Below, piece after piece: positions 28,816 to 40,189 of a DNA stretch of 64,000 nt. The notes under the pieces were generated by a model, which was given only the letters and a program-made list of their open reading frames with translations, made no database searches and had not been told where the DNA came from. This stretch comes from Okapia johnstoni (lineage: Eukaryota > Chordata > Mammalia > Artiodactyla > Giraffidae), in contig CM044306.1 in NCBI GenBank assembly GCA_024291935.2, positions 20,221,001-20,285,000 of the forward strand. Direction: 5' to 3'. The position numbers and the translations under genes were made by a program. The number at the start of each line of letters is the position of its first letter. The stretch's first letter is position 1.

Positions 28816-29073
28816 GAAAGGGAGTAAATTCTTAGTAAACATTCAGGTCCTTAGGGTCCTATCCCTGTGCTGTGATCCCCAGTTCTGTTGACCAGGCCTG
28901 GGAGGCACAGCCTTGAGATTCAAAGGTTTTGCTGACTCAGATCCTTTGATGCCCAGGTTAGGAAGTTTGCTTTAAGTTCCCTCAAGTTCAGGGCTGTAGG
29001 AAACTGACAAGATGAGGGTAACAGCCTGAGGAATCTGAGCTGGAGAGCAGAGACTCAGAAATAAGTGAATTCA

Positions 29074-29098
29074 GATGTGTGTGTGTGTGTGTGTGTGT
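29074..29098. repeat. (GT)n microsatellite
   Basis: About 12 uninterrupted TG dinucleotides; likely polymorphic. Confidence 0.9.
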
Positions 29099-29855
29099 AG
29101 TGTTGGGAGGGAGAAGGAGGGTTAAGAATAGCAAGCTAGTGGAACTTTCACCAATTGTGGCAATCAGAATTTCCAAACTGTAAGATAAAAGTAAAGCAGA
29201 GATCTGGTGTCAAGGTCATGGTCATTTAAGTCATGCATGGGAATTGGTTTCCACTTATATCTATCTTCTGCACAGGGAAGCAACGTTTAAGTTTATTGTG
29301 AAAGACCTGGATAAAATTTAACATGTATCTCATTTTAATAACAACTTCATACCGGCACATGCTACCTTCGTCATTGTTTGTGGAGCTTGGCTGGCTGTTG
29401 ACCATGGAGACAACTTTGTGCAGAAATATTGATTATCAGCAATCTGGACACTGGGGGATGGAGCCATGTGTGGTCCATCCTGCAAGGGCACACTCGGGCC
29501 ATGTGCAGTAATGTGCAAGTACACACTACCACGGAGATCAGGTCGGAGGAGGGTGTGCTCTGGGGGCGGGGAGAGAGCATCGGTGGGAGAGTTTCATGTC
29601 TGTTCTTGTTAAAGTCTTAATGAGGTCGGTTCTCCAAGGCAGCGTACCTTGATCTGAGATGCAGAAGCACAGGTGGGCTGTGGGAGGATGGGTGAGGATC
29701 TCTCCAGAATCACACAACTGAGGTATGGTGAGCCCCGTGCTGGCAGGACTGGCTAATGAGGCTGGACATTTGGACATCAAGGATTTTAGAAAAGAGAATG
29801 TCTGTTTTGTTCCTTGTGTTTAACTGAGGGTTCAGCTTTCTGCTCTGAGGCTGAT

Positions 29856-29975
29856 ACTGAGAGAGACAGAGAAAGACAGAGAGACAGAGAGAGGAAGACA
29901 GAGTTAGAGAGAGAGAAAAGAAGAAGAGGAAGGGGAAAGAGGAGGAGGAGGAGAGGAAGGAGGAAAGGAAGCAAA
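29856..29975. repeat. Polypurine low-complexity tract
   Basis: About 120 bases almost only A and G, mixing GAGA, GACA and GGAGGA units. The frames seen on both strands (29814-29999 + and 29786-29974 -) result from composition and are not genes. Confidence 0.8.
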
Positions 29976-30117
29976 CAAAGGGCCAGGCAACGCGACTGAC
30001 TCTACTACAAGCATCTTAGCCCCTCTCAGTGTACTTGATCACTTTGGTCTTTGTGACCCTGTTTCTGCTACTGTCTTGGCCTAATCTCCCAACCCTAGTC
30101 TCAGGTTTGCCCTTTAT

Positions 30118-30222
30118 TTGTTGTCATGTAGTCACTAAGTCATGTCCATCTCTTTGTGACCCCATGAACTGCAGCACCCCAGGCTTCCCTGTCCTTCACT
30201 GTCTCCTGAAACTCCTGCTGCC
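30118..30222 (-). mobile_element. BovB LINE 3'-end fragment
   Basis: Only about 100 bp: 'ttgttgtcatgtagtcactaag' shortened to the terminal part, then 'gaactgcagcaccccagg' and 'ccttcactgtctcctg'. Confidence 0.7.
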
Positions 30223-31807
30223 CCCTTCGCCTCTTTGCCCTTTATATTTAATGGGAAATCCAGTTTTTCCAATCCTCAACTTTGGTGCCCAGGGACACTA
30301 TCTGCCCCCATCCTCCAGCTCACGCTGCTCTTGGTCTCCCCAGCCAGGTCTATAGTAACCCACGTGTGCCACTGGTGAAGTGGATAAAGGCTCTCTTTCT
30401 GGCTGGACACACTCCACAGTGCCTGGTTTGGCAAACAGAACATAAGCTGACCTTCAGGTTCTATGCAACCCCACAGCTGGGTGCTTTTGTGCCTGGCAAC
30501 CATGAGACACAACCTGCTACAGTTCTTACCCCTGGACTCCATACAGGCCTTTGTGTCTAAATAGGTCCTTGAGTCAGATAGTTTGAAAACTTTTAAGAAT
30601 TTTCACATTTCCTAACTGACCCTCATGGTGCTTTGTATGGCAGACATACAACACACAACAGGTGCTCAGTACATAACAACCTGCCTGCCTGAAATTACTA
30701 ATGCATTTAGGGCAGATGAGGCAGTGAGCACAGAGAGGTTGCCTGAGCAATGTCACACAGCAAAAAAATACTTTTTACTCATTAAGGGGAGATGCTCTTG
30801 GGTATCTCTGAGAAGAACAAGAAACATGCAGGTACACGGTTATTTTTTTCTAATGAGAAGGGAGTAATTCCCCTTTCTTTTAACCTTGGCACTGTGTTCT
30901 TTGAAGGCAGTATGTCATTTTTACATTAACAAACACGACATTTACAGGATTAGACATGAAACTTCATTGTGAAAGAATTTTGGTGACAAAAACAGGGTAC
31001 AGAGAGTAATTTTTGAATTAAGCCCAATATAAAAGAGACATTAAGTAAAGAACTAAAGTAGTTTGACTAAACAAAGGTGGAATTAATGCCAAGAGTTTTT
31101 GTAGTTCTTCTTGGAGGTGCTTAAGTAGACCCAGAAAGTTGTCTGTGATACGCATAACACAGTGCTGCCTGGTGAGCCAAGACTTAAAAGCTTTGGTCTC
31201 CTCTGTTGCTTTTCCCTTTCCAGAGGGCAGGGCACCTTCTACTAAACAAAAAGCTGATCAAAAGTGACAAAGAAAGGTACACGTTCTAGAAAGGTTTGAA
31301 TTTTAGTTGAGAGGGGCAGGGTGTGTCTAAAGAAACTTGTTTCTTCTTTAGTTACGCTGTGACTGATAATAAACGAAGACCTAGTGAAAAATGAACCTTT
31401 TGATTGAAACAAAGAGTTCTTTCAAACTCATACTAACTGCATATCCAATTAAATAAGTTGACAGAAAAATGCTTGTTAATGTTTATACCTGTAATTTAAA
31501 AGTCTGGGACTTGTATATATCTTTATAAAAGCATGAAATGCTAGAAGGACATACATATTAAATTCATGATTGTGTTTGTCTCTGGGAAGAAGGGATTGGA
31601 ATTCAAATGGCTATGAAAGTCAAATAAGTTCGCTCTGTTATCTCTGATGCTGTATTTACTTGAATTCTTAACATAGAGCAAATAAGAAAAAAAAAATATT
31701 GACACCTTAGGACTAGTATCCGAAGTAGAGAAGCACAGATCTTAAAATACATTTTCTCTGCTCTTTTCTTCTTCTTTTTTTTGTTTTAATGTCAAGGTCT
31801 TTAAGTT
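30223..31807. other. Intergenic, nothing recognised
   Basis: AT-rich sequence. Frames at 30282-30560 and 30625-30867 carry no known domain and no promoter or splice context. Confidence 0.4.
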
Positions 31808-31811
31808 TTTT

Positions 31812-32024
31812 TTTATTGTTGCTGTTGATCAGTAACTAAGTCATGTCCAACTCATTGTGATCGCATGGACTGCAGCATGCCAGGCTTCCCTGTCCTTCAC
31901 TGTCTCCTGGAGTTTGCTCAGACTCACGTCCATCGAGTCGGTGATACTATCCAATTATCTCATCCTCTGTCATCTCTTTGTTCTGCCCTCAATCTTTCCC
32001 AGCATCAGGGTCTTTTCTAATGAC
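31812..32024 (-). mobile_element. BovB LINE 3' end
   Basis: Starts 'tttattgttgctgttgatca' and runs to 'agcatcagggtcttttctaatg', the reversed BovB terminus. Confidence 0.83.
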
Positions 32025-32893
32025 CTTTTTAAAATTCTTGTCAAAACAAACCAGACACAGAACTAAGTAGAAAAGCAAGCCAGTCTCTTTATTTCAGCCA
32101 GTGCTGGCTGTGGTAATCCTGGGCATTAGACCTTAAGATCTTAATGGTGCAATTGTTCACCTGATAGAAACTTTTGGTGTTTTAGAATAGGCTGAGTAAC
32201 CAAGGGGATACATATTCTTGTGTTAGGTCCTGGACTCCCAACAGCCACAAAGTTATGGCAAATGACATTTGGCCAGATCCTTGCAATTAGATAGTCCTGT
32301 AAAGATATTTATGATTTTCATTCTTATTATAATAAGGGTAAAGGAGGGTAAGTGAGATAAAGGTCCCATTATAAAAGATCTAGCTGTTTTCTGCTTTTAA
32401 TCTAACCACTTTTTCTTTATGTGCAATATCTGAAGTATTTAATTTAATACCTCCAGGTTTATTGGAATTAGAGAAATGTGAGGAGCAGAAAAGATAGTCC
32501 ATGGTGAATTGTTGAATCTCCATTCTCAAGAAGTCTGGGGTTCTCCTGGAAGCACTGTACAAGTTTATACTTAATGAGCATCCCCTGCTCCATGATGGCC
32601 TGGGAAATACCATATTCAAGGTGAATATGGAAATGCTCTCAACCAGAGAAGCATCAATAAATAAGTGTATGGTTACTGAAGGTTACTACATGTGGGCAAG
32701 CAAGTTTCTCTAAGATATCTGTCTAGTGGACTCGTTATCTTTCTTGTTCAGATAGAGAAAGTTTTTGTTCAGAATGGAGTTTCCTTTTTCAAATGCAATT
32801 CCCTGATTTTTACTAAAAATATCTTTCAATGGTATCCTTTTTTTGTGAGAACTTTTACAACAGAAGTAGACAGAAAAATGAGGATTGTGGAGT
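32025..32893. other. Intergenic, nothing recognised
   Basis: AT-rich and without a supported feature. The frame at 32692-32904 has no recognisable domain. Confidence 0.4.
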
Positions 32894-32894
32894 G

Positions 32895-33357
32895 TGATGG
32901 TTAATTTTATGTGTCAACTTGATTGGGCAAAGGGATGCCCAGATAGCTGGTATACATTATTTCTGGGAGTGTCTTTGAGGATGTTTCTGGAAGAGATTAG
33001 CATTTCAATCAGTAGCCTGAGTAAAGATCAGCCTCCCCAATGCAGGTGAGCATTATCCAATCCACTGAGGGTTTGAATAGAACAAAAAGGTAGAGGACGA
33101 GTGAATTTGCTCTCACTGCCTCCGCTGGGACATCCATCCCCTCTCGCCCTTGGACACTGGCACTCCTGATTCTTAGAACTTCAGACTCTGACTGAAGAGC
33201 TGACCCCCAGCTCTCCTGGGTCTCTGGCTTGCAGATCACAGATCATGGGACTTCTCAGCTTCCATAATCATGTGAGCTAATTTCTATAATAAATCTCCAC
33301 TTATATTTATATCTATCCTATTAGTTCTGTTTCCCTGAAGATCTCTGACTAATACAT
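32895..33357 (+). mobile_element. Solo LTR of ERVL type (MLT2B-like)
   Basis: The element begins 'tgtgatggttaattttatgt' and ends 'ctctgactaatac-a', with 'gtgagctaatttctataata' and an AATAAA-like signal before the end. This follows MLT2 LTRs of the ancient ERVL group as I remember them. No internal retroviral genes adjoin it, so it is a solo LTR. Confidence 0.75.
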
Positions 33358-33634
33358 GGAGGCAGGGTTCCAAGATGGAAGGTACTAAAGTTTGTGGTGG
33401 CATGAATATGCCCCAAACATAAAGCACAGGATTGGGAAGCTTTTGCCGGGAACAGGAGACTGGGAATGGAGATGCATGTACATTCAACATCAATCTCTTT
33501 TGTGGTCCTCAGAGTTCTCTGACTTTGGTGAGCATGGAGATATTGAATTTGCCTTCAGAGCTGGGTGAAAGGGCTTCTCTTCCTTTTTTTTTTTTTCAAT
33601 GTCCTTCCCATAATTTCCCTAATTTCTTGCTAAT

Positions 33635-33664
33635 GGAGAGAGAAAGAGAGAGAGAGAGAGAGAA
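33635..33664. repeat. (GA)n microsatellite
   Basis: Fifteen near-perfect AG units in a purine stretch. Confidence 0.85.
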
Positions 33665-34179
33665 GAAATAGACTGAGATGCAAAGTATGGTTCTGTTACA
33701 GAGTTATTAGCCAAGCTGAAGAAATGGCTAGTATCAGACACCTTTGGTTTTGGTTTTGTTGTTGGGGAGAAAGAAGAGAGAAGAAGCAAAGAATAATGAC
33801 TGTAGGTCATTAGCATTCGACAGGTGGTTGGGGAGAGGATTACTTGGGAGGGGAGAGAGACTGTATGAGGAGAGAACCACAACAGTGTCTCTTATCCCCT
33901 GTCTTCTTACAACAGACTTTGCTGGTTTTCCTGTTGACATAAACCCTCTCTTCGAATCAAGGTGAGTTTCTGACTGTATAGGAAGTGACACTATGTGACT
34001 TTTTTGGGGGATAAAACAGGAACTATTTATTTGTTAAAGGTAAAACAAGAAAATGCTACTTCGATAAAATTTTTAAAAAATTCAAGTCATTAGGTTAAAT
34101 ATTAATTTCAATGTCTACATTAATGGGTACCATTACTATTTAAGGAAGACATTATTCTACTGTGTAGGCAACAAGCATA

Positions 34180-34322
34180 TTTTTAAAAAAACTGTTTATT
34201 TTAATTGGAGGATAATTACTCTACAATATTGTGACAGCCTCTGCCATACATCAACATTAATCAGCCATAGGCATACATGTGTCCTCTTTCTCCTGAACCC
34301 CCCTCCCACCTCCCTCTCAAAA
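34180..34322 (-). mobile_element. Ruminant L1 3'-end fragment
   Basis: The segment 'tttaattggaggataattac' then 'ctctacaatattgtgac' then 'catacatgtgtcctctttc' is the reverse complement of the 3' end seen in the L1 at about 5640-5770. Confidence 0.75.
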
Positions 34323-35860
34323 GGGCGATACAGCTTCCACCTGGTTCTCCTGGACTGCTATGAGGAAGCCCAAGCAGCATTCAAATAATCCCCAGCTTCA
34401 AATCGTTCCAAGTAAGGCTCCAGACATCACAGAGTAGAGACAAGCCATTCTACTGTGGCTTTTCAGAATTCCTGGCCCATAGAATCCATGAGCATGATAA
34501 AATGTTTGTTGATTTATATCACTCTGTTTGGATTGTGTATTTTGCAGCAGCAGAGATTGGAACAAAGACTTTCTCTAGAGCGTCTGGTCTGCCTTCACTT
34601 TAAGTGGGAACCAAAAGAAAGCATCAGTTACGTCATGACTTCCCAAGAAATTCTAGGGGCTGACTTTCTTTTGTCAGTTGTATTTCCAAAGACCATACCT
34701 GTAGATATTTTCTAGCTTGTCTTTTATTTCTTTAAAGATAGCACTGTACTTTATTATAATTTGTGTTTGATCATCTCAGTGTCTGAACTGTAGTCTATTT
34801 ATGCTCTATCATTGCTACTGGTTCTCACTCATGGTGTGCTTAGCTGTATGTGTGACTGTGAGTTGGTCATTGTATCTGCGAGGGTAGGCTACATTGCAGT
34901 TACTGCAGTAACAAACAACTCTAAAATTCCCCAAATCTTATCACAATGAGAGTTTATTTCTTGCTCATGCTCCAGGTCCAATACAAGTGATAAGGAGGCT
35001 CTACTTACTCAAGAACTCAGACTGACAGTAGCTCCAGTTCTAGATATGCTTCCACAGATAGGCCTGAGAGGGTGAAGAAAAAGTGGCAAATTGCATACTG
35101 GTTCATAAACACATGTACATGTTATTAGACAAAGCAAGTCCCTTGGTCATGCCTAAATTCCAAGGAGACAGAGAAGTGCATTACCGCAATGATCCTGAAA
35201 GGCAGAGAGAGGGAAAAATATTTGGTGATAGAACTAATGATTGCCATACTAATTTTCCTTCAAACATCTTTTGTGGGACTTTGTTGAGGTAGGATGATGG
35301 CATGTTCCTCCAGAAAAGGTTTGCTTCTGTTTCTGCCAGTGCACTGGGACACTATCAGTCAAAGGCTTCTTTCAGTTCATGGTCTGAAGTTTTTATAATC
35401 ATTCAGGTAATATATCAGACAAGTTTCCTTAAGTGCCTTGGTGGTAGGAGTACGTGGGTTGAGCCTGTGTCTGGGTCACCATCGTGCCAAGGGTGTGGCC
35501 CTTTGGGGGTCCCAGCTTTATGGAGGAGAGGTTCTCCTAGAGGCATCTCTACCTTGGGTAGATTCTGGATCTTCTGTTTCTGTCTGAGAGGTCATGAAAA
35601 TTGCAGTTCAAGTTTTTCAACTTTAGCAAATGTTTCTGAGGGAGAAGCATTTTCAGTGCTCAATTCACCTCTCTGAGTACGTGCTTTACTTGTTCTTTGA
35701 TAATCACTTGGCACTTTGTACTATCTTGTCAGAACTTGATGCTTTTAAGAAGACTCAAACCTAAGAATATATATCATATTTAGTTGTTTTCATGATGCAG
35801 GTTAATCCAAGTAATCTAACCTGACATACCATCTGAAACAGACCCTTTGGGGCTTTACTG
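34323..35860. other. Intergenic, probably old repeat remnants
   Basis: No gene supported. A stretch near 34885-35050 resembles an old mammalian repeat ('acaaacaactctaaaattcc') that I cannot assign. 35391-35426 is nearly copied inside the telomeric insertion at 36870-36905. Confidence 0.35.
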
Positions 35861-36060
35861 TGTAACATAGAAGCCACTGGCACATGCAATTATTTCAATA
35901 AAAATGTATTAGCAATAGATAATATTAAAAATTCAGTTTCTCCATCACAAAAGCCACAGTTCAAGTGCTCGATGGCTGTAAGTGTCCAGTGGGGTTCCAT
36001 ATTGGACAAAGGAGATAGACATTTCTATTATTACAGAGAGATCAGTACTGTTTCTGGATC
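35860..36060 (-). mobile_element. Possible hAT-type DNA transposon fossil
   Basis: The text 'gttcaagtgctcgatggctg', followed by 'gttccatattggacaaagg', resembles MER-type hAT nonautonomous elements. Family and ends are uncertain. Confidence 0.35.
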
Positions 36061-36318
36061 CAGGATTGAGTGAAACATTGATCGAAAATGATGAAAGGTG
36101 AGTGAGGTACCATTTGTTTATTTCCACTCCTGTTGCTCTTGCCTGAGGAGACAGATTCAGAAAGATATTCCAAAGACTGTTGTCAAAGAGTTTATTGGTT
36201 ATGTTTTTTTCTTAGCAATTTTATGGTTTCAGGTCTTAAATTTAGGTCTTTAATCTGTTTTGAATTTATTTTCATGTATTATGTGGGAAAACGTTCTAGC
36301 TTATTTCTTTTACACTTT

Positions 36319-37099
36319 CTTGTTGTTGTTCAGTTGCTCAGTTGTGTCCGACTCTCTGTGACCCCATGGACTGCAGCGCACCAGGCTTCCCTGTCCTTAT
36401 CATCTCTTGGAGCTTGCTCAAGCTCATGTCCATTGAGTCAGTGATGCCATCCAACCATCCCATCCTCTGTCATCTCCTTCTTCTCCAGCCTTCAATCTTT
36501 CCCAGCAACAGAGTCTTTTCTAATGAGTTGGCTCTTCACACCAGGTGGCCAAAGTACTGGAGCTTCAGCTTCAGCATCAGTCCTTCCAATGAATATTCAG
36601 GACTGATTTCCTTTAGGATTGACTGGTTTGATCTCTCTGAAGTCCAAGGGACTCTCAAGAGTCTTCTCCAACATCACAGTTCAAAAGCATCAACTCTTCG
36701 GCCTTCTTTATGGTCCAACTCTAATATCCATACACAACTACTGGAAAACCATAGCTTTGACTATATAGACCATTTTTGGCAAGGTAATGTTTCTGCTTTT
36801 TAATATACTGTCTAGGTTTGTCAAAGCTTTTCTTCCAAGAAGCAAGCGTCTTTTAATTTCATGGCCATTTTTTATAATCATCGAGGTGATATATAAGACA
36901 AGTTTTACAATATTTGAAATTAAACCCTAACCCTAACCCTAACCTAGCCCTAACCCATCTGCAGTGATTCTGTAGCCCAAGAAAATAAAGTCTGTCACTG
37001 TTTCCATTGTTTCCTCATCTATTTGCCATGAAGTGATGGGACCAGATGCCATGATCTTAGTTTTTTGAATGTTGAGTTTTAAGCCAGTCTTTTCACTGT
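36319..37099 (-). mobile_element. BovB LINE 3' portion nested in L1
   Basis: Reversed BovB from 'cttgttgttgttcagttgct' to 'tgagttttaagccag'. It interrupts the L1 text, which resumes at about 37100. The BovB is itself broken at 36868-36956 by a block ending in telomeric repeats. Confidence 0.85.
36868..36956. repeat. Short interstitial telomeric repeat with filler DNA
   Basis: Within the BovB, about 10 bp are replaced by about 89 bp. 36870-36905 matches 35391-35426 at 32 of 36 positions, 36906-36921 is unexplained, and 36922-36956 is (CCCTAA)n, with three perfect units and then a degenerate one and a last partial unit. The BovB text continues directly after it. Confidence 0.85.
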
Positions 37100-37705
37100 T
37101 TTACATTTATCCATCCAATTTTTCCAATACCACTTATTGAAGAGACAGTCTTTCCCCACATTGGATACTCCTGCTAACTTTGTTGTAGATTAATTGACTT
37201 TATGTGTTTGGTTTTATTTCTGGGCTCTCTATTCTGTTCTACTCATCTATGCCTCCAGTCTTGTGCCAGTACCATACTGTTTTGATTACTATAGCTTTGT
37301 AGCATACTCTGAAGTCAGAGAGTGTGATATTTCCAGCTTTGTTCTTCTTTCTCAAGATTGCTCTAACTCTTTGGGGTCTTTTGTGGTTCCATGCAAATTT
37401 TAGGTTATTTGTTCTACTTCTGTGAAAAATGCCATGAGTATTTTGATAGAGATTGCATAGAATCTGTAGGTATCTTAGGGTAGTATGGACATTTTAACAA
37501 TATTAATTCTTCCAACCTATTAACACAGGATATATTTTCATTTTTTGTGTTTGCAATTTTTTATCAATGCCTTATTTTCAGAGTACAGGCCTTTCACCTT
37601 CTTGGTTAAATTTATTCCCTGGTATTTTATTCTTTTTCATTTGACTGTAAATGGAATTGTTTTCTTGATTTCTATTTGTAATAGTTCATTATTAGTATAT
37701 AGAAA

Positions 37706-37958
37706 GTACTCTTGCCTGTAAAATCCCATGGACGGAGGAGCCTGGTAGGCTACAGTCATTGGGGTCGCTAGGAGTCTGACACGACTGAGCGACTTCACTT
37801 TCACTTTTCCCTTTCATGCACTGGAGAAGGAAATGGCAACCCAGTCCAGTATTCTTGCCTGGAGAATCCCAGGGATGGGGGAGCCTGGTGGGCTGCCGGC
37901 TATTGGGTCGCACAGAGTCGGACACAACTGAAGTGACTTAGCAGCAGCAGCAGCAGCA
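37706..37958 (+). mobile_element. Bov-A2 SINE with (CAG)n tail
   Basis: Two Bov-A units joined by the linker 'cttcactttcacttttccc', ending in six CAG repeats at 37941-37958. It is flanked by agtatatagaaa (37694-37705) and agtatacagaaa (37959-37970) and sits inside the inverted L1 segment. Confidence 0.9.
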
Positions 37959-38160
37959 GTATACAGAAAAACAACAGATTTATGTATATAATTCTGTATT
38001 CTGCACCTGAATTCATTCATTGGTTCTAACAGCTTTTTGGTGGAGTCTTTAAGCTTTTCTATATGTAGTGTCATAGCATCTGCAAATAGTGAGAATTTTA
38101 CTTCTTCCCTTCCAATTTGGCCTTTTACCTCTTTTACTTGTCTGATTGCTGTGGCTAGGA

Positions 38161-39238
38161 AGTTTTTGCACAGTGAAGGAAACCAACAAGACAGAAGGCA
38201 GACAACCCACTGAATGGGAGAAGATGTTTGCGAACAGAAAGCCCAATGAGAGGTTAATATCCAAAACATACAAGGAATATATACAACTCAATATGCAAAA
38301 AAATAAACGACCAGATTTCAAAACAGGCAGAGGACCTAAATAGGCATTTTCCTAAAGAAGACATGCAAGTGGCCAAGAAGCACATGGAAAGACACTCTAC
38401 ACCACTAATCATCAGGGGAAATCAAGTCAAAAACCACAATGTGATATCATCTCACACCTGTCAGAATGGCTATCATCAAAAAGATAAGAAATAGCAAATG
38501 TTGGTGACATGTGGAGGAAATGGAACCCTAGTATACTGTTGGTGGAAATGTAAATTTATGCAGCCTCTATGGAAAATAGTATGGAGGTTCCTCAAAAAAT
38601 AAAATATAAAATATATTATCCAGCCATTCCACTCCTGAGCGTTTATCCAAAGAAAATAGAAACATGGATTCAAAAGATATATGCACCCCAATATTCATTG
38701 CAGCATTGATTACAATAGCCAAGATATGAAAGTAACCTGTGTCCATCAATAGATGAATTAATACATAAAGAAAATGTAGTATATCTATCTATACACAAAC
38801 ACAATAGAATATCAGTCAGACTTATAATGAACTTTGCCTTTTGCAGCAACATGAATGGACCTGAAGGGTATGCTCAGTGAACTAAGTCAGACAAAGACAA
38901 ATACTGTGTATATTTCACTTATATGTGGAATCTAAAAAAAAAAACCAAATGAATAAACATAACAAAACAGAAACAGATTCACAGATACAAAGAACAAACT
39001 AGTGCTTTCAACAGGGGAGAGGGTTGGGAGAGAGGCGAAATAGATGAAGGAGACTAAGAGATGCATACTAGCAGTTATAAAATAAATAAGTCATAGGGAT
39101 ATAACGTGCAGCACAAGGAATATAGTCAATATTTTATAATAATTTTGTATAATGTATAATCTATAAAATAATGAATCACGTTGTACACTAGGAACTAATA
39201 CAATATTATAAGTCAACTATACTTCAATTGAAGAAAAA
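38161..39238 (+). mobile_element. 3' segment of the twin-primed L1
   Basis: Plus-strand C-terminal ORF2 text (start near 38161, open piece 38146-38343) and the L1 3' UTR run to an A-rich end at about 39232. The strand of the L1 switches at about 38160 with only a few bases of L1 sequence missing. Confidence 0.85.
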
Positions 39239-39539
39239 GTGAGTGCGGAAAGGCGGCAGAGAGCTCATTCTCCTCTAGTTGAATGCTTTGATTGCATCGC
39301 ACTGCAGGGCATGATCTCACATTCATTTATGATTTTATTTCTTTAAGAAATATTGCACATGCTCACCATACAGTAGCCACTGGATGTAAACTGGTGAATA
39401 AGGCAGCTATAATCTCTGTGGTTGTGAAGCTTACGATTACTTGAAAGTATTCTTACTTGATACTTACCTTAAGACAAAGAGGCAATTTTCTGTGATATCT
39501 ATAAGAAAGCCTTCTATCTACATAGAAGAAGAGGGGATG

Positions 39540-39669
39540 GACTTCAGAAGCAGACAGATCTGGGTTCGAATTCAAGCCCTGCAGCTTCCAGTGAAAGTTT
39601 TTGACTTTCACAAGCCTCAGTTTCCTCATGTACAAAATAAAGATAATACTACTTATTGTATATGGTTAA
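39540..39669 (+). mobile_element. MIR SINE fragment
   Basis: MIR core: 'gatctgggttcgaattcaag', 'cctcagtttcctcatgtac', 'aaaataaagataatacta'. Confidence 0.65.
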
Positions 39670-39679
39670 CTTGAGTTAA

Positions 39680-39897
39680 GGGGCTTCTCTCATGGCTCAG
39701 TTGGTGAAGAATAGCTTGCAATGCAAGAGACGCAGGAGACGCAGTTTGATCCCTGGGTTAGGAAGATTTCCTGGAGGAGGGCATGGTAACCCACTCCAGT
39801 ATTCTTGTCAGGAAAATCCCATGGGCAGAGGAGTCTGGTGGCTATAGTCCGTAGTGTCACAAAGAGTCGGACACGACTGAAGTGACTGAGCACACAT
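39680..39897 (+). mobile_element. Bov-tA SINE with 10-bp duplication
   Basis: Starts 'ggggcttctctcatggctca'. The flank cttgagttaa occurs at 39670-39679 and 39898-39907. It carries a 10-bp local duplication (gacgcaggagacgcag). Confidence 0.88.
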
Positions 39898-40189
39898 CTT
39901 GAGTTAACCAAGAAAACACATATAAAGTGTATAGTGCAGTACATGGCACACAGGGGAAGGGCTGATAATGTGCCAGTGATGGTTAATTGGACACATGATT
40001 TAAATAAGTGCTATGTAGATATAATCAGCTTCTACATCAAACCATGTTTCTGTTGAGTTGCTACTGGTGAGGTCAGAATTGGGGCATAGCTTGTGCTTGT
40101 CTGTAAAAGAAACACCAGAAGCTGCATGTGTAATGTCACTTGGCAAACACTAGAGGCCAGCAGAAGAGACAGCATGCACAGGATTTTAA

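Larger units (their letters stand above)
36108..38160 (-). mobile_element. Inverted 5' segment of a twin-primed L1
   Basis: Minus-strand L1 ORF2 text runs leftward from about 38160 (RT active-site region) to 36108 (the codons just before those that start the next, plus-strand, segment). It is interrupted by a later BovB (36319-37099) and Bov-A2 (37706-37958). With 38161-39238 it forms one insertion with a 5' inversion. The flanking 10-mers GTGAGTGAGG (36098-36107) and GTGAGTGCGG (39239-39248) look like its target-site duplication. Confidence 0.82.

Noticed and set aside
28988..29176. Minus-strand frame containing a Thr-His repeat
   Set aside because: The repeat is the (GT)n microsatellite read on the other strand.
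29786..29999. Arg/Glu-rich and Leu/Ser-rich frames on both strands
   Set aside because: They arise from the polypurine tract.
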